From assembly GCA_963850195.1 (NCBI GenBank), contig CAWKKD010000010.1, positions 1-64,000 on the forward strand: a DNA stretch of 64,000 bases, written 5' to 3'. Shown piece after piece: positions 50,148 through 58,808 of the stretch; within the stretch, counting starts at the first letter, position 1; the number at the start of each line of letters is the position of its first letter. Source of the DNA: Actinoallomurus sp963850195 (GTDB lineage: Bacteria; Actinomycetota; Actinomycetes; Streptosporangiales; Streptosporangiaceae). The notes beneath the pieces were generated by a model that was not told the origin of the DNA, made no database searches, and saw only the letters and a list, made by a program, of their open reading frames with translations. A program made the translations under genes and the position numbers.

Positions 50148-51401
50148 GTGATCGCCACCCTGCGGCAGTTCCGGTCGTTCGGCCGGCCGGCGCGGCTGCT
50201 GTTCATCAACGAGATGGGCGTCACGTTCGCCCTCCTCATGCTCGCGCCGTATCTCGCCGACCATCTGGTGCACGGGATCGGGATCGCGGTCTGGATAGTA
50301 GGCATCGTCCTGGGGCTGCGGCACTTCAGCGAGGGTCTGTTCGTCATCGGGGGCACCCTCGCCGACCGCATCGGCTACAAGCCGATGATCATCGCCGGGT
50401 GCGTGCTGAAGGCCGTGGGCTGCGGGATGTTCGCGGTGTTCACCAGCCTGCCGTGGCTCATCGGCGCCTCGATCTTCACCGGCATCGCCAGCGCGCTGTT
50501 CATTCCCGCGAACCGCGCCTACCTCGCGCACGAGGAGAGCGAGCGCACGGTCGACGCGTTCGCGGTGTTCAGCGTGTTCCGGCGGATGGGCGTGCTGCTC
50601 GGCCCGCTCGCCGGCATCCCGCTGGTCCAGATCGACTTCCGGCTCGTGTGCGTGACGGCGGTCATCATCCTGCTCGCGCTCGCCGTGGCGCAGTGGCGGT
50701 TCCTGCCCGACGTCACCGGACCCGAGGCCGGCTCACAGCGGCCGATCTGGGAGGACTGGCGTGAGGCGCTGGGCAACCGCGCGTTCATGGGCTTCGCCGC
50801 GACGATGTTCGCCTCGTACGCGCTGATCTTCCAGACCTCGTTCGGCCTGCCGCTCGAGGTGCGTCACGTCTCCGGCGGGCAGACCGGCGTGACCGCGCTG
50901 TTCATGACCAGTGCCGTACTGGGGCTGGCACTCCAGGTGCGCCTCATCACGTGGTGCGAGAGACGCTGGACCCCGGGCCAGGCGATGATGCGCGGGCTGA
51001 TCGTCATGGGGTTCGCGTTCGTACCTCTGATGCTGCCGACGCTGCACGCCGGGCCGATGGTCCGGATGATCCCGATCCTCGCCTGCGCGGGGATCCTGTG
51101 CATCGGGACGATGATGGTCCACCCGTTCGAGATGGCGACCATCGCGAACCTCGCTCAAGGCCGGGTCATCGGGACGTACTACAGCGTCAACAACCTGCTG
51201 TCCGGGTTCGGCATCCTGTTCGGCAACCTGGTCGGCGCGGGGGCGGTCGGACTGGGGCACAGCATGCGGATGGCGAGCCTGCCGTGGCTGACGCTGCTGC
51301 TTCTCGGCCTGCTCTCGGCGGCCGGACTGAAGTTCGTGGACCGCGGAGGCCGTCTCACACCGGTGCCTCTGACGGCCCAGAGCGCGGCTGCCTCTTCGTG
51401 A
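50148..51401 (+). CDS. MFS transporter
   Basis: 417 residues from a GTG with GGGGGG 8 nt upstream. About 12 transmembrane helices: NEMGVTFALLMLAPYLADHL, GLRHFSEGLFVIGGTLADRIGYKP (MFS loop motif), IFTGIASALFIPANRAYLA. Related to MFS exporters of the MdtH type; substrate unknown. In-frame upstream codons to 49896 are Arg/Pro-rich and give no transmembrane segment, so they were left out. Tandem palindromes lie about 290 bp upstream. Confidence 0.83.
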   Translation: MIATLRQFRSFGRPARLLFINEMGVTFALLMLAPYLADHLVHGIGIAVWIVGIVLGLRHFSEGLFVIGGTLADRIGYKPMIIAGCVLKAVGCGMFAVFTSLPWLIGASIFTGIASALFIPANRAYLAHEESERTVDAFAVFSVFRRMGVLLGPLAGIPLVQIDFRLVCVTAVIILLALAVAQWRFLPDVTGPEAGSQRPIWEDWREALGNRAFMGFAATMFASYALIFQTSFGLPLEVRHVSGGQTGVTALFMTSAVLGLALQVRLITWCERRWTPGQAMMRGLIVMGFAFVPLMLPTLHAGPMVRMIPILACAGILCIGTMMVHPFEMATIANLAQGRVIGTYYSVNNLLSGFGILFGNLVGAGAVGLGHSMRMASLPWLTLLLLGLLSAAGLKFVDRGGRLTPVPLTAQSAAASS

Positions 51402-51406
51402 ACGCG

Positions 51407-51440
51407 TACGGGGTGGCACGCCTCAGCGTGCCACCCCGTA
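51407..51440. terminator. Bidirectional hairpin terminator
   Basis: TACGGGGTGGCACGC (51407-51421) and GCGTGCCACCCCGTA (51426-51440) form a perfect 15-bp stem with loop CTCA between the convergent MFS and L,D-transpeptidase genes. Confidence 0.9.
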
Positions 51441-51463
51441 CTGCCACTCAGTCGTTCGGTCGC

Positions 51464-52771
51464 TCAGCCGCCGGCGACGGTCGGCGTGCCCACGGGCGTG
51501 CTCGGCGCCACCGGAGTGCCGGGAGCACTCGGCGTTCCCGGAGCACCCGGCGCCGTCGGCGCCAGCTTCGTCGTGGTCACCGGCTGCTTGATGGCGCCGC
51601 CCTTGACCCACTTGCTCCAGGACAGCTGCCAGTAGCCCCAGCCGTTGTTCCAGGCCAGATCCCTGGAACTACCGGAAATGCTGACCACGTCGCCGCGCTG
51701 GCTGATCTTGTAGAACCACGCCGCTCCGGCGACCGTCTGCCGGACACAGCCGTGGCTGCAGTTGCGGTTGCCGAGGCACCCGTACTCGCCCGGGCTCTGG
51801 TGGAGGTACTCACCGCTGTTGCTGATCTGTACGTCTTTGAGGACCAGCTCGTGGTAGTAGCCCGGATCCTTCTTGTCGGTGATGTTCGGCGAGGTCATCC
51901 ACACCTCGGGCAGCTTGCCCATGGCGAGGTGGACGCCACTGGTGGTGCGGAAGTCGTTGCCGTGCGCGTCGGCGCCGCCCATGCCGCCGCTGACCGGGAT
52001 GGTCTTGGCGAGCTTGCCGTCGATGTAGACCTTGCTCTTGTCGCTCTTGAGGCTGACCTTCGCGATGTGCGAAGCGCCGATCTTGAACGTACGGGTGAAG
52101 TCCTTCGTGCCGTACACCCCGGACGCCGCGCGTACACCTGTCATGTGCGCGACGAGGGAGACCGAGCTGTGCGCCGGCCAGTACGACTTGGTCCGGAAGA
52201 TCACCTGCTGGCTGGTGATCCAGCGCCAGGCGCCCTGGACGGGCGTGGTCGAGCGGACCTCGAGCGCACGCTCCACCGCCTCGCGGTTCGCAACCGGGCT
52301 GTCGAAGTTCACCGTGATCGGCATCCCGACGCCCACCGTCTCGCGGGCGGAGGGGATGACGTCACTGACCTTGATCGTGTGTGACGCCTTAGCCGTGCTG
52401 AACGTGCTCGTCACCGTCGTGACCTTGCCGGACGAGTTCTTGGCGGTCGCCGTCACCGTGTAACGGGTGCCGGGCTTGAGCGCCCACGTCGTATGCCAGG
52501 TCTTCTTGTCCGCGGTCAGCGTGCCCTCGGCCGTACTGCCGGAACCCGTGACGCTGACCTTCTCCAGAGCGCCGCTCGCGGCGGTCACCGAAACGCCCTT
52601 CTCGGGACGGACCTTGCTCGTACCGTCCGCCGGTGTGACCGTCGCTGCCGCATCCGGAGCTTCGGCCTTTCTCGTCTGCGCCGTGTCGCTGGACGAGCAT
52701 CCCGCCGCCAGCGCCAACAGCATCCCCGCCACGATCGGAGCGATCCGACGGCCCGACCGTGTGATGTTCAT
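51464..52771 (-). CDS. L,D-transpeptidase (YkuD) lipoprotein
   Basis: 435 residues. Lipoprotein signal with lipobox LAAGC (~residue 25). Two Ig-like domains (~45-270, as in mycobacterial Ldt proteins), the YkuD catalytic domain (~255-385) with HGND and the active-site Cys in NCSHGCVRQT, then a C-terminal proline/threonine tail (PGAPGTPSAPGTPVAP). It makes 3-3 cross-links in peptidoglycan on the outer membrane face. ATG at 52771 is the last Met before the signal peptide. A -10-like TATGAT on the minus strand lies at 52873-52878; nothing else is recognisable in the 340-bp gap to 53114. Confidence 0.93.
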   Translation of the reverse strand: MNITRSGRRIAPIVAGMLLALAAGCSSSDTAQTRKAEAPDAAATVTPADGTSKVRPEKGVSVTAASGALEKVSVTGSGSTAEGTLTADKKTWHTTWALKPGTRYTVTATAKNSSGKVTTVTSTFSTAKASHTIKVSDVIPSARETVGVGMPITVNFDSPVANREAVERALEVRSTTPVQGAWRWITSQQVIFRTKSYWPAHSSVSLVAHMTGVRAASGVYGTKDFTRTFKIGASHIAKVSLKSDKSKVYIDGKLAKTIPVSGGMGGADAHGNDFRTTSGVHLAMGKLPEVWMTSPNITDKKDPGYYHELVLKDVQISNSGEYLHQSPGEYGCLGNRNCSHGCVRQTVAGAAWFYKISQRGDVVSISGSSRDLAWNNGWGYWQLSWSKWVKGGAIKQPVTTTKLAPTAPGAPGTPSAPGTPVAPSTPVGTPTVAGG

Positions 52772-53113
52772 CTTGCCCTGCACCCCTGAGACCCCACTCT
52801 GCAGCAGACCATGCCAACTCAACACAGAGACCATTCGAGCCGTACATGGGATCGACCCTGCACAATCCGGGCATCATACTATCGATCACCCAGGCGATTC
52901 GCTGGAGTTCGCGGGCCCTAGGGCCACTTTCAGGCATTACGAGATTGTTTCGATCCAAGGTCGGTCCGGGAGGCGGGAAGCCCCTGGCCACCTGGCCGTC
53001 GCGCGGACCCGGCCGAGGCGCCCTCGCGGCCGGCTCTGTCCGATTTCCGCGCATGGCGACCATGAATATCCGGACACCCTGGGAAACCGCTGAATTTCCG
53101 GTGAGACCGCCAT

Positions 53114-53644
53114 GTGAGCGGTCCGAAAGAATTGATACGGCGCGTTCACCATGCGTCACGGACTCCGGCCCGGCGGCGGGCCGTCCGCATTTACCGGCGC
53201 TCTGCCTGGGAGGACGCATTTCGGCTGGCGGCCACCGGCCGGGCCTCTCCTGAACCCGGTCGCCACGAGACGACCTACGAACGCTCTCGTGAGTTCGACG
53301 TCGGCCACGTCGGCGCGGCCGGCCTGCACCACATCGCCGACGTGATCCGCAAGCGATACCACCAGGGGTCGGTGCTGACCTTCGAAGCCCTGCCCGCCTC
53401 GTCGCCGAGGGCGGACGCCGTGGAGCTCGAGGTTCCGGGCGCCGACGTGCGGTACCTGTACGACGCCCTCGTCGCGAACCCGGAGGCCCGGGATCGGCTC
53501 GGCGGTGGCTCGGTCACCGCCGGCGGCCGGCTCATCCTCGTCGCCGCGCGTACCGACCTCGGCCTGGCCCGACGCTTCGCCGCCACGCTGGTCCCCGGCC
53601 GGGCCCCGACGGTCGGCTACGGCGCGGAGGAGTTCGTCGGCTGA
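53114..53644 (+). CDS. Hypothetical protein
   Basis: 176 residues from a GTG; not recognised. The C-terminal two thirds (from FDVGHVGAAGLHHIADVIRK) look like a compact alpha/beta domain with LRYLYDAL-like and GGRLILVAARTDLGLARRFA segments. The N-terminal 50 residues are Arg-rich and may not be translated; a later start is possible. Third-position GC bias supports coding. It converges with the lipoprotein gene, one base apart. Confidence 0.5.
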   Translation: MSGPKELIRRVHHASRTPARRRAVRIYRRSAWEDAFRLAATGRASPEPGRHETTYERSREFDVGHVGAAGLHHIADVIRKRYHQGSVLTFEALPASSPRADAVELEVPGADVRYLYDALVANPEARDRLGGGSVTAGGRLILVAARTDLGLARRFAATLVPGRAPTVGYGAEEFVG

Positions 53645-53645
53645 G

Positions 53646-54140
53646 TCAGCGGCGCTCGCGCAGTCGGCCGTTCTCGGCGACGACACCGGCCTGCGGGCCG
53701 CCCTCGCCGCAGCCCGGGCCGTTCGCGGAGAGGCCTCTCGGCGTGACCGTCAGCGCCTGGTCGAGGACGCGCCGCCCGCCGTCGTCGCGCAGCACGACGG
53801 TCACCTTCACCGGCCGCTTAGGCAGGCCGGGAATGTCGTAGAACCCATGGCTCCCGCCGGTCGGCACGACCGTGCCCGAGCAGGTGTCCCCGGAGCATTT
53901 GCCGGGCCGCGTCCCGGTCGACGGGTCGAGCGGAACATCGGAGGTGTGGCAGGTGCCCGCGTCGCACACCGTCATGCTCGCGTGTGCGGTACGCGCGGCG
54001 AGTGGCGCCGCGATCTCCAGCGCCACCCCGACGCGCGCGCCGAGCTCCGTACACGGCCGGCCGGACCCGGAGTCCGTCCCGCACGCGGCGAGGACGCTCA
54101 GGGCGGCCAGCGGGGCCAGGGCGCGAAGCAGAGGGCGCAT
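53646..54140 (-). CDS. Putative lipoprotein
   Basis: 164 residues. Signal peptide and lipobox in LLRALAPLAALSVLAACG (Cys20). The mature part has several Cys (CTEL, VCDAGTCHT, GKCSGDTCSG, GPGCGEGG) and a beta-rich pattern, probably a small disulfide-stabilised domain exposed on the membrane. Family not recognised. Confidence 0.75.
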   Translation of the reverse strand: MRPLLRALAPLAALSVLAACGTDSGSGRPCTELGARVGVALEIAAPLAARTAHASMTVCDAGTCHTSDVPLDPSTGTRPGKCSGDTCSGTVVPTGGSHGFYDIPGLPKRPVKVTVVLRDDGGRRVLDQALTVTPRGLSANGPGCGEGGPQAGVVAENGRLRERR

Positions 54141-54230
54141 GAAGAACAGACGCGGGCGAGGGCCGTACGGTTCCCGCCCGGAGCGGATCGGCCCGCTCCG
54201 GGCGTCGTACGCGGGCCCGGGCCGCGCCGG

Positions 54231-54998
54231 TCAGGGGCGTACCGCGCAGAGGAGGCGGTCGTCGCCGTGCTGCCAGAGCGTGCCGATCTCGCCGAACCCG
54301 GCGGCGCGGAGGGCCTCGACGTGCGTGGCCAGGTGGAGGGACTCCGAGCCGTGGTGGCCGGCGGTCCCGTCTGAGCGGGCCGTGACGAGGTCGGCGAGCG
54401 CCGGGTCGGCGGCGATCGCGTCCCACCACGCGCGCCAGTCCTCGGGCCGGTCGTCGCCGAACCGGCGGCGCGCGGCGTTCTCGGACAGGGCCCGCTCCAG
54501 CCGGGACAGCCTCGGCGACGTGTCGCCGAGGGCGAGCTGGTCGCCGTTCAGGAACAGCCCGCCGGGGCGGAGCACGGACGCCAGCTCGGCGTACGCGGCG
54601 CGCAGGGAGGTCTCGTCGAGCCAGTGCAGCGCGGTGGTGCTGACCGCCGCGTCGACCGGCCGGTCCAGGCCGAGGGAGGCGGCCCAGCCCGGAGCGCCCA
54701 GGTCGAGGTCGGCGAAGCGCAGCCCGGTACGCCCGGCGTTCGCCTCGCGAGCCAGGGCGAGCAGCAGCGGGTCGGTGTCGATCGCGACGATCGTGGCGTT
54801 CGGGAGGCGGTCGAGCAGTCGGCTGGAGAGCGAACCGGGCCCGCAGCCGAGGTCGAGGACGAGCGGGTCGGGGCGGGCGGTGCCGGCCTCGACCGCGTCG
54901 ATGAGAACGGTGAAGCGCTCCTCGCGGTCGGTGAGATACCCCTCCTGCTGGCGGTCCCAGCGGGAGATCCAGGTCCGGGCGGCGTTGGTGGTGAGCAC
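54231..54998 (-). CDS. Class I SAM-dependent methyltransferase
   Basis: 255 residues. Motif I is LVLDLGCGPGSLSSRLL, followed by VAIDTDPLLLALA, AAVSTTALHWLDE and SVLRPGGLFLNGD; resembles the trans-aconitate methyltransferase group. Substrate unknown. Divergent from the CGNR zinc-finger gene across a 70-bp gap with inverted and direct repeats. Confidence 0.87.
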   Translation of the reverse strand: MLTTNAARTWISRWDRQQEGYLTDREERFTVLIDAVEAGTARPDPLVLDLGCGPGSLSSRLLDRLPNATIVAIDTDPLLLALAREANAGRTGLRFADLDLGAPGWAASLGLDRPVDAAVSTTALHWLDETSLRAAYAELASVLRPGGLFLNGDQLALGDTSPRLSRLERALSENAARRRFGDDRPEDWRAWWDAIAADPALADLVTARSDGTAGHHGSESLHLATHVEALRAAGFGEIGTLWQHGDDRLLCAVRP

Positions 54999-55012
54999 GG
55001 AGGCCTCCTGTT

Positions 55013-55088
55013 ACTGTCATATCTGGCTTCGACAGTCACAACGTAGATCCGAAGGCGTAACTGGTCAAGTGAATTTCAACAGTCACAC
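55013..55088. promoter_or_regulatory. ACTGTC/GACAGT repeats between methyltransferase and CGNR genes
   Basis: ACTGTC (55013-55018) and GACAGT (55031-55036) form an inverted repeat with a 12-bp spacer. ACAGTCACA occurs twice in direct order (from 55032 and from 55080). Placement in the divergent promoter gap and just inside the CGNR start suggests an autoregulatory operator. Confidence 0.4.
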
Positions 55089-55620
55089 AGACATCGTGGT
55101 GACCATGTCCGTACGCGTGGTGAACACCCTCACCGAGGGTGAGTGCCGCGGCCGTGCGTACCGTCCTCCGGTGGGCGAGGCCCGGCAGGCGGCGCTCGCC
55201 GAGCTCGGCGCCGGCGACCTCGGCGAACCCGACGCCGAGGCCATGGCCGCCATCGCCGCACGCCTGCGCGTGGTCTTCACCGCGGTCGCGGAAGGTGACG
55301 TCGATCGTGCCGCCGAGCAGGTCAACGAACTGCTCGAGGAGACCCACGCCCGGCCGCACCTCAGCCGCCACGACGACGAGCCCTGGCACCTGCACTTCCA
55401 CGCCACCGGCGGCACGCTCGCGGCCGACTGGGGCGCCGGCTGCGCCACCGGCCTGGCGATCGTCCTCGGCGGTGAGTTCCACGACCGCCTGGGCGTGTGC
55501 ACGGCACCCCACTGTGACCGCGTGTACGTCGACGTGTCGCGCAACGGCACCCGCCGCTTCTGCTCCACCGCCTGCCAGAACCGCGTCAAGACCGCGGCGT
55601 TCCGCGCCCGCACCCGCTGA
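55069..55620 (+). CDS. CGNR zinc-finger (ABATE domain) regulator
   Basis: 183 residues from a GTG. N-terminal ABATE-type helical domain (~10-125) and C-terminal CGNR zinc finger with LGVCTAPHCDRVYVDVSRNG and RRFCSTACQNRVKTAAFRAR. Four Cys coordinate zinc. Proteins of this type are predicted stress-responsive transcription regulators. Divergent from the methyltransferase, its probable target. The true start could be at the later ATG (TMSVRVVNTLTEG). Confidence 0.85.
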   Translation: MNFNSHTDIVVTMSVRVVNTLTEGECRGRAYRPPVGEARQAALAELGAGDLGEPDAEAMAAIAARLRVVFTAVAEGDVDRAAEQVNELLEETHARPHLSRHDDEPWHLHFHATGGTLAADWGAGCATGLAIVLGGEFHDRLGVCTAPHCDRVYVDVSRNGTRRFCSTACQNRVKTAAFRARTR

Positions 55621-55667
55621 CCGGGTCTCCGGCGTGCGGCGAACGGCCGCCGGTAACGTACGCGACC

Positions 55668-56372
55668 ATGTCCGCTCCCGAGGCCGTGCTGTTCGACTTC
55701 TCCGGGACCCTCATGAGGGTCGAACCCGCCGAGCGGTGGCTGTCCGCCGTGCTGTCGGAGGCGGGCATCGCGCTGCCGGAGGCGGAGGTGACCGCCTGGG
55801 CCCGCCGCCTGGAGGACGCCGGTGGGCTGCCCGGCGGACGGTTCCCTGCGGAGCTGCCGGACGGGTTCGGTGACCTGTGGGAGCGGCGGGACCTCGACCC
55901 GGCCGCGCACCGCGCCGCGTACACCGGGCTGATCAGGCACTCGGCGTGGCCGTGGCCCGACCTCGCCGACGTGCTGTACGACCGGTCGACCCTCGCGCCG
56001 TCCTGGACGCCCTACCCCGATGCGCGCTCCACGCTCGAGCTCCTCGCCGAACGTGGCATCCGTACGGGCCTGATCAGCAACATCGGCTGGAACCCGCGCC
56101 CGGTGCTCGAGGCGTACGGGATGGCCGGGCTCATCGACACCATCGTGGTGTCGTACGAGGAAGGCCGCTGCAAGCCGGACCCGGAGCTGTTCAGCACCGC
56201 CTGCGCACGGCTGGACGCCGACCCTCGCCGCACGTTCATGGTCGGCGACGACCGCTACGCCGACGCCGGCGGAGAGCCCGTCGGCATCCGCACGTTCTTC
56301 GTCGACCCGCTCCCCGCGCCCGACCGGCCCGACGGCTTCGCCCCGATGCTGGCCGAGGCCCTGAAGGAGTGA
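55668..56372 (+). CDS. HAD-superfamily hydrolase with altered motif I
   Basis: 234 residues. Motif I is VLFDFSGTLMRV (Asp nucleophile present, the usual second Asp replaced by Ser), motif II is GLISNIGW, motif III Lys is in EEGRCKPDPELF, and motif IV is FMVGDDRYADAGG. The missing acid/base Asp weakens a phosphatase assignment and recalls dehalogenase- or phosphonatase-like subtypes. Transcribed alone; a GC-rich hairpin follows between it and the convergent CoxG-like gene. Confidence 0.85.
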   Translation: MSAPEAVLFDFSGTLMRVEPAERWLSAVLSEAGIALPEAEVTAWARRLEDAGGLPGGRFPAELPDGFGDLWERRDLDPAAHRAAYTGLIRHSAWPWPDLADVLYDRSTLAPSWTPYPDARSTLELLAERGIRTGLISNIGWNPRPVLEAYGMAGLIDTIVVSYEEGRCKPDPELFSTACARLDADPRRTFMVGDDRYADAGGEPVGIRTFFVDPLPAPDRPDGFAPMLAEALKE

Positions 56373-56393
56373 TCCCCGCCCCGGTCGGGGGGT

Positions 56394-57122
56394 TCAGGAC
56401 TTCGGCTCGGAGGTACGCCCGCGCAGCCGGTCGAACAGGCGCCGCAACATGCCCGTCACCATGACCTTCAGGATCGCCGACGCCTTGATGGCCCCGCCGG
56501 CCGCGGGCGCGGGTGACGGCGCCGGGCGGGCCGCCGCGGTGACACGACCGGCCTCGGCCGGTGTCCCAGCCGTCTCGGTGGCGGCTGCGGACCGGACCTC
56601 AGCGCTGGTAGCGGTCTCCTCCGCAGCCGTCTCGGCCCCAGGCTCCGCCTCGGCGGCCGGGACGGGGGCGGACTCGGCCTCGATGCGTTCGCGGACGCGG
56701 GTGGCGAGGTCGCCGACCATGCGGGTGGAGACGTCGGCCATGATGCCGCGCCCGAACTGGGCGAGTTTGCCGGAGATGGTGAGGTCGGTCTGGAGGAGCA
56801 CGCTGGAGCCGCCGCCCGCGGCCGGCTCGACGCGCATGCTGGCCCTGGCCCTGGCGGTGCCGGACCCGCGGGTGTCCTTGCCCTCCGCGAGCAGGACCGC
56901 GACGCGGCCCGCGTCGTCGCGTTCGACCACCTTGGCGGTGCCGGTGAAGGCCGCCGTCACGGGACCCAGCCGGATTTTTACCTTCCCGCGGTACGCGTCG
57001 TCGCCGAGGTCCTCGGTGAGCTCGGCTCCGGGGAAGCAGGCGGCGACGTTGTGCGGGTTCTGGAGGAAGTCGAACACCCGATCCGGGTCGGCGTCGACGT
57101 CGAAGGAGTTCTCGATGAGCAT
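56394..57122 (-). CDS. CoxG-like SRPBCC protein
   Basis: 242 residues. SRPBCC/CoxG domain at 1-150: IENSFDVDADPDRVFDFLQN, then CFPGAELTEDLGDDAYRGKV, LGPVTAAFTGTAKVV and QFGRGIMADVSTRMVGDLA. A long Ala/Glu/Thr-rich linker leads to a C-terminal amphipathic/hydrophobic segment (AIKASAILKVMVTGMLRRLF), as in CoxG, which anchors carbon monoxide dehydrogenase to the membrane. Here it lies downstream of a TPR gene (28-nt gap) and a formate-dehydrogenase-like molybdoenzyme, not of CO dehydrogenase genes. A tethering role for that enzyme is inference. Confidence 0.85.
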   Translation of the reverse strand: MLIENSFDVDADPDRVFDFLQNPHNVAACFPGAELTEDLGDDAYRGKVKIRLGPVTAAFTGTAKVVERDDAGRVAVLLAEGKDTRGSGTARARASMRVEPAAGGGSSVLLQTDLTISGKLAQFGRGIMADVSTRMVGDLATRVRERIEAESAPVPAAEAEPGAETAAEETATSAEVRSAAATETAGTPAEAGRVTAAARPAPSPAPAAGGAIKASAILKVMVTGMLRRLFDRLRGRTSEPKS

Positions 57123-57149
57123 CGCGGTCCTTCCAGCGGTACGGCCGGC

Positions 57150-58712
57150 CTACGCTCCGCGAGCCTCCTTCAGGTCGGTCCGTACCTTGAGGGTGAGTTC
57201 GTGGTCGGGGCCGAGGAGCCGCTCGCAGTCGGAGAGGGTCTCCTCGTACAAGACGATGGCCTCCACGCGCCGGCCCGCCTCCTCGGTGAGGATCGCGAGG
57301 TGGTTGCGGGACAGCAGCGTGTCGGCGTGACCGGCGCCGAGGACGCGGCTGCGGTCGTGGGCGACCGTGCGCAGCAGGGCGATCGCGTCGTCGAGGCGGC
57401 CCAGGTCGCGGTAGGTCAGTGCCAGGTTGCTGCGGGACAGCAGCGTGGCCGGGTGGTCGGCGCCGAGGGCGTGCTCGCGGTCGCGGAGCGTACGGTCGTG
57501 CGCCGCCGCGGCCTCCTCGCGCCGCCCCGCGTCGTCGTAGGCCAGCGCGAGCAGGTTGCGGGTGGCCATGGTCTCGTTGTCGTCGGGGCCGAGGATGCGT
57601 TCCCAGTCCGCGAGGACGCGCTCGAAGATCGGGATCGCGCGCGCCGGGTCGCCGCCGCGCCGGTACACCTCCGCGAGGTCGCGGCGGCACCGGACGGTGT
57701 CGGGATGGTCGGCGTCGAAGAGGCGCTCGCAGGCGGAGACGAGGTCCTCGAGCAGGCGTACGGCCTCCGGCAGCCGTCCGGCGCGCTCGTGCACGTGGGC
57801 GAGCCGGCTGCGGACCCCGAGCACGTCGCGGTGGTCGCGCCCGAAGACGCGCTCGAGCCCGGCGAGGGCGCTCTCGGTGAGCGAGGCGGCCTCGGGCAGC
57901 CGCCCGGCCTCCTTGTACATCGTGCCGAGCCGCGCCTGCGCCATGAGCGTGACCGGGTGGCCGGGGCCGAGGACGCGTTCGCGGTCGCGCAGGGTCCGCT
58001 CGTAGGACTCGAGGATCCCCGTGGTGCACCCGGCGTCGCTGTAGACCGACAGCAGGTTGGCGCGTACGGTCAGCACGCTCTCGTGGTCGGCGCCGAGCAG
58101 GCGTTCGGCGTCGGCGAGGGTCTCCTCCAGCAGCGGGATGGCCTCTTCGAGCTGTCCGGCGTCGCGGTAGGCCAGCGCGAGGTTGTTGCGCGCGCCCAGG
58201 GTCTCGATGTCGTCCGCGCCCAGTGCCTGCTCGCGAGTGTTCAGCACCTCGAGGAGCAGGGCGATGGCCTCGTCGCCGCGCTCGGAGGCGGAGTACGCGT
58301 CGGCGAGGTTGCCCAGCAGCGTCACCGTCATCGGAGCCTCGCGCCCGAGGCTCTGCTCGGACGCGGCCAGGGTGCGTACGCACACGTCGATCGAGTCGTC
58401 CAGGCGCCCGGCCTCGCGGTAGGCGGAGGCGAGGTTGCTGCCCGCGATGAGGCTGTCGTGGGCACCGGCACCCAGGATCCGCGCGCAGTCATCGAGGGCG
58501 CGTTCGCCCAGCGTGACGGCCTCGCCGATGCGCCCGGCCTCGTAGTACGCGTGGGCCAGGTTGATGCGCCGGGTGAGGGTCTCAGGGTGCTCGCCGCCGA
58601 GCGTACGCTCGGCCGTCGTGAGCGCCTCCAGCTCCTCGATGACCGTGTCGTCCAGCGACCCGCCGGTCCGGTAGGAGTTCTCCAGGATGTCCTGGAAGTC
58701 GTCGTCGGCCAC
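57150..58712 (-). CDS. Tetratricopeptide (kinesin-light-chain type) repeat protein
   Basis: 520 residues. About eleven TPR units of 42 residues with the pattern NLA..Y...G....A..L.E..L.DRER.LG.DHP.TL, covering nearly the whole protein. No catalytic or NB-ARC domain is present, so it is a pure scaffold. GTG at 58712 has GGAGG 7 nt upstream and is preferred to the ATG at 58736, which lies ahead of the Shine-Dalgarno. It sits between the molybdopterin oxidoreductase and the CoxG-like gene on the same strand. Confidence 0.88.
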   Translation of the reverse strand: MADDDFQDILENSYRTGGSLDDTVIEELEALTTAERTLGGEHPETLTRRINLAHAYYEAGRIGEAVTLGERALDDCARILGAGAHDSLIAGSNLASAYREAGRLDDSIDVCVRTLAASEQSLGREAPMTVTLLGNLADAYSASERGDEAIALLLEVLNTREQALGADDIETLGARNNLALAYRDAGQLEEAIPLLEETLADAERLLGADHESVLTVRANLLSVYSDAGCTTGILESYERTLRDRERVLGPGHPVTLMAQARLGTMYKEAGRLPEAASLTESALAGLERVFGRDHRDVLGVRSRLAHVHERAGRLPEAVRLLEDLVSACERLFDADHPDTVRCRRDLAEVYRRGGDPARAIPIFERVLADWERILGPDDNETMATRNLLALAYDDAGRREEAAAAHDRTLRDREHALGADHPATLLSRSNLALTYRDLGRLDDAIALLRTVAHDRSRVLGAGHADTLLSRNHLAILTEEAGRRVEAIVLYEETLSDCERLLGPDHELTLKVRTDLKEARGA

Positions 58713-58808
58713 GTGGAAACCTCCGTCGTACGGCATCGTCGCCGTAGTGGCTCGAAGGGCCATCGTCGGACACGGTAACGGCACGTAGGTCAAGGCAGGG
58801 TTCGAAGA

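Noticed and set aside
49742..50764. Open frames covering the long gap before the MFS gene
   Set aside because: Arg/Pro-rich, overlap the well-supported MFS frame and have no ribosome site; the gap is better read as a regulatory region.
56373..56393. Strong terminator between the HAD and CoxG-like genes
   Set aside because: The CCCCG...CGGGG stem is short and imperfect; possible but not supported enough for a separate entry.
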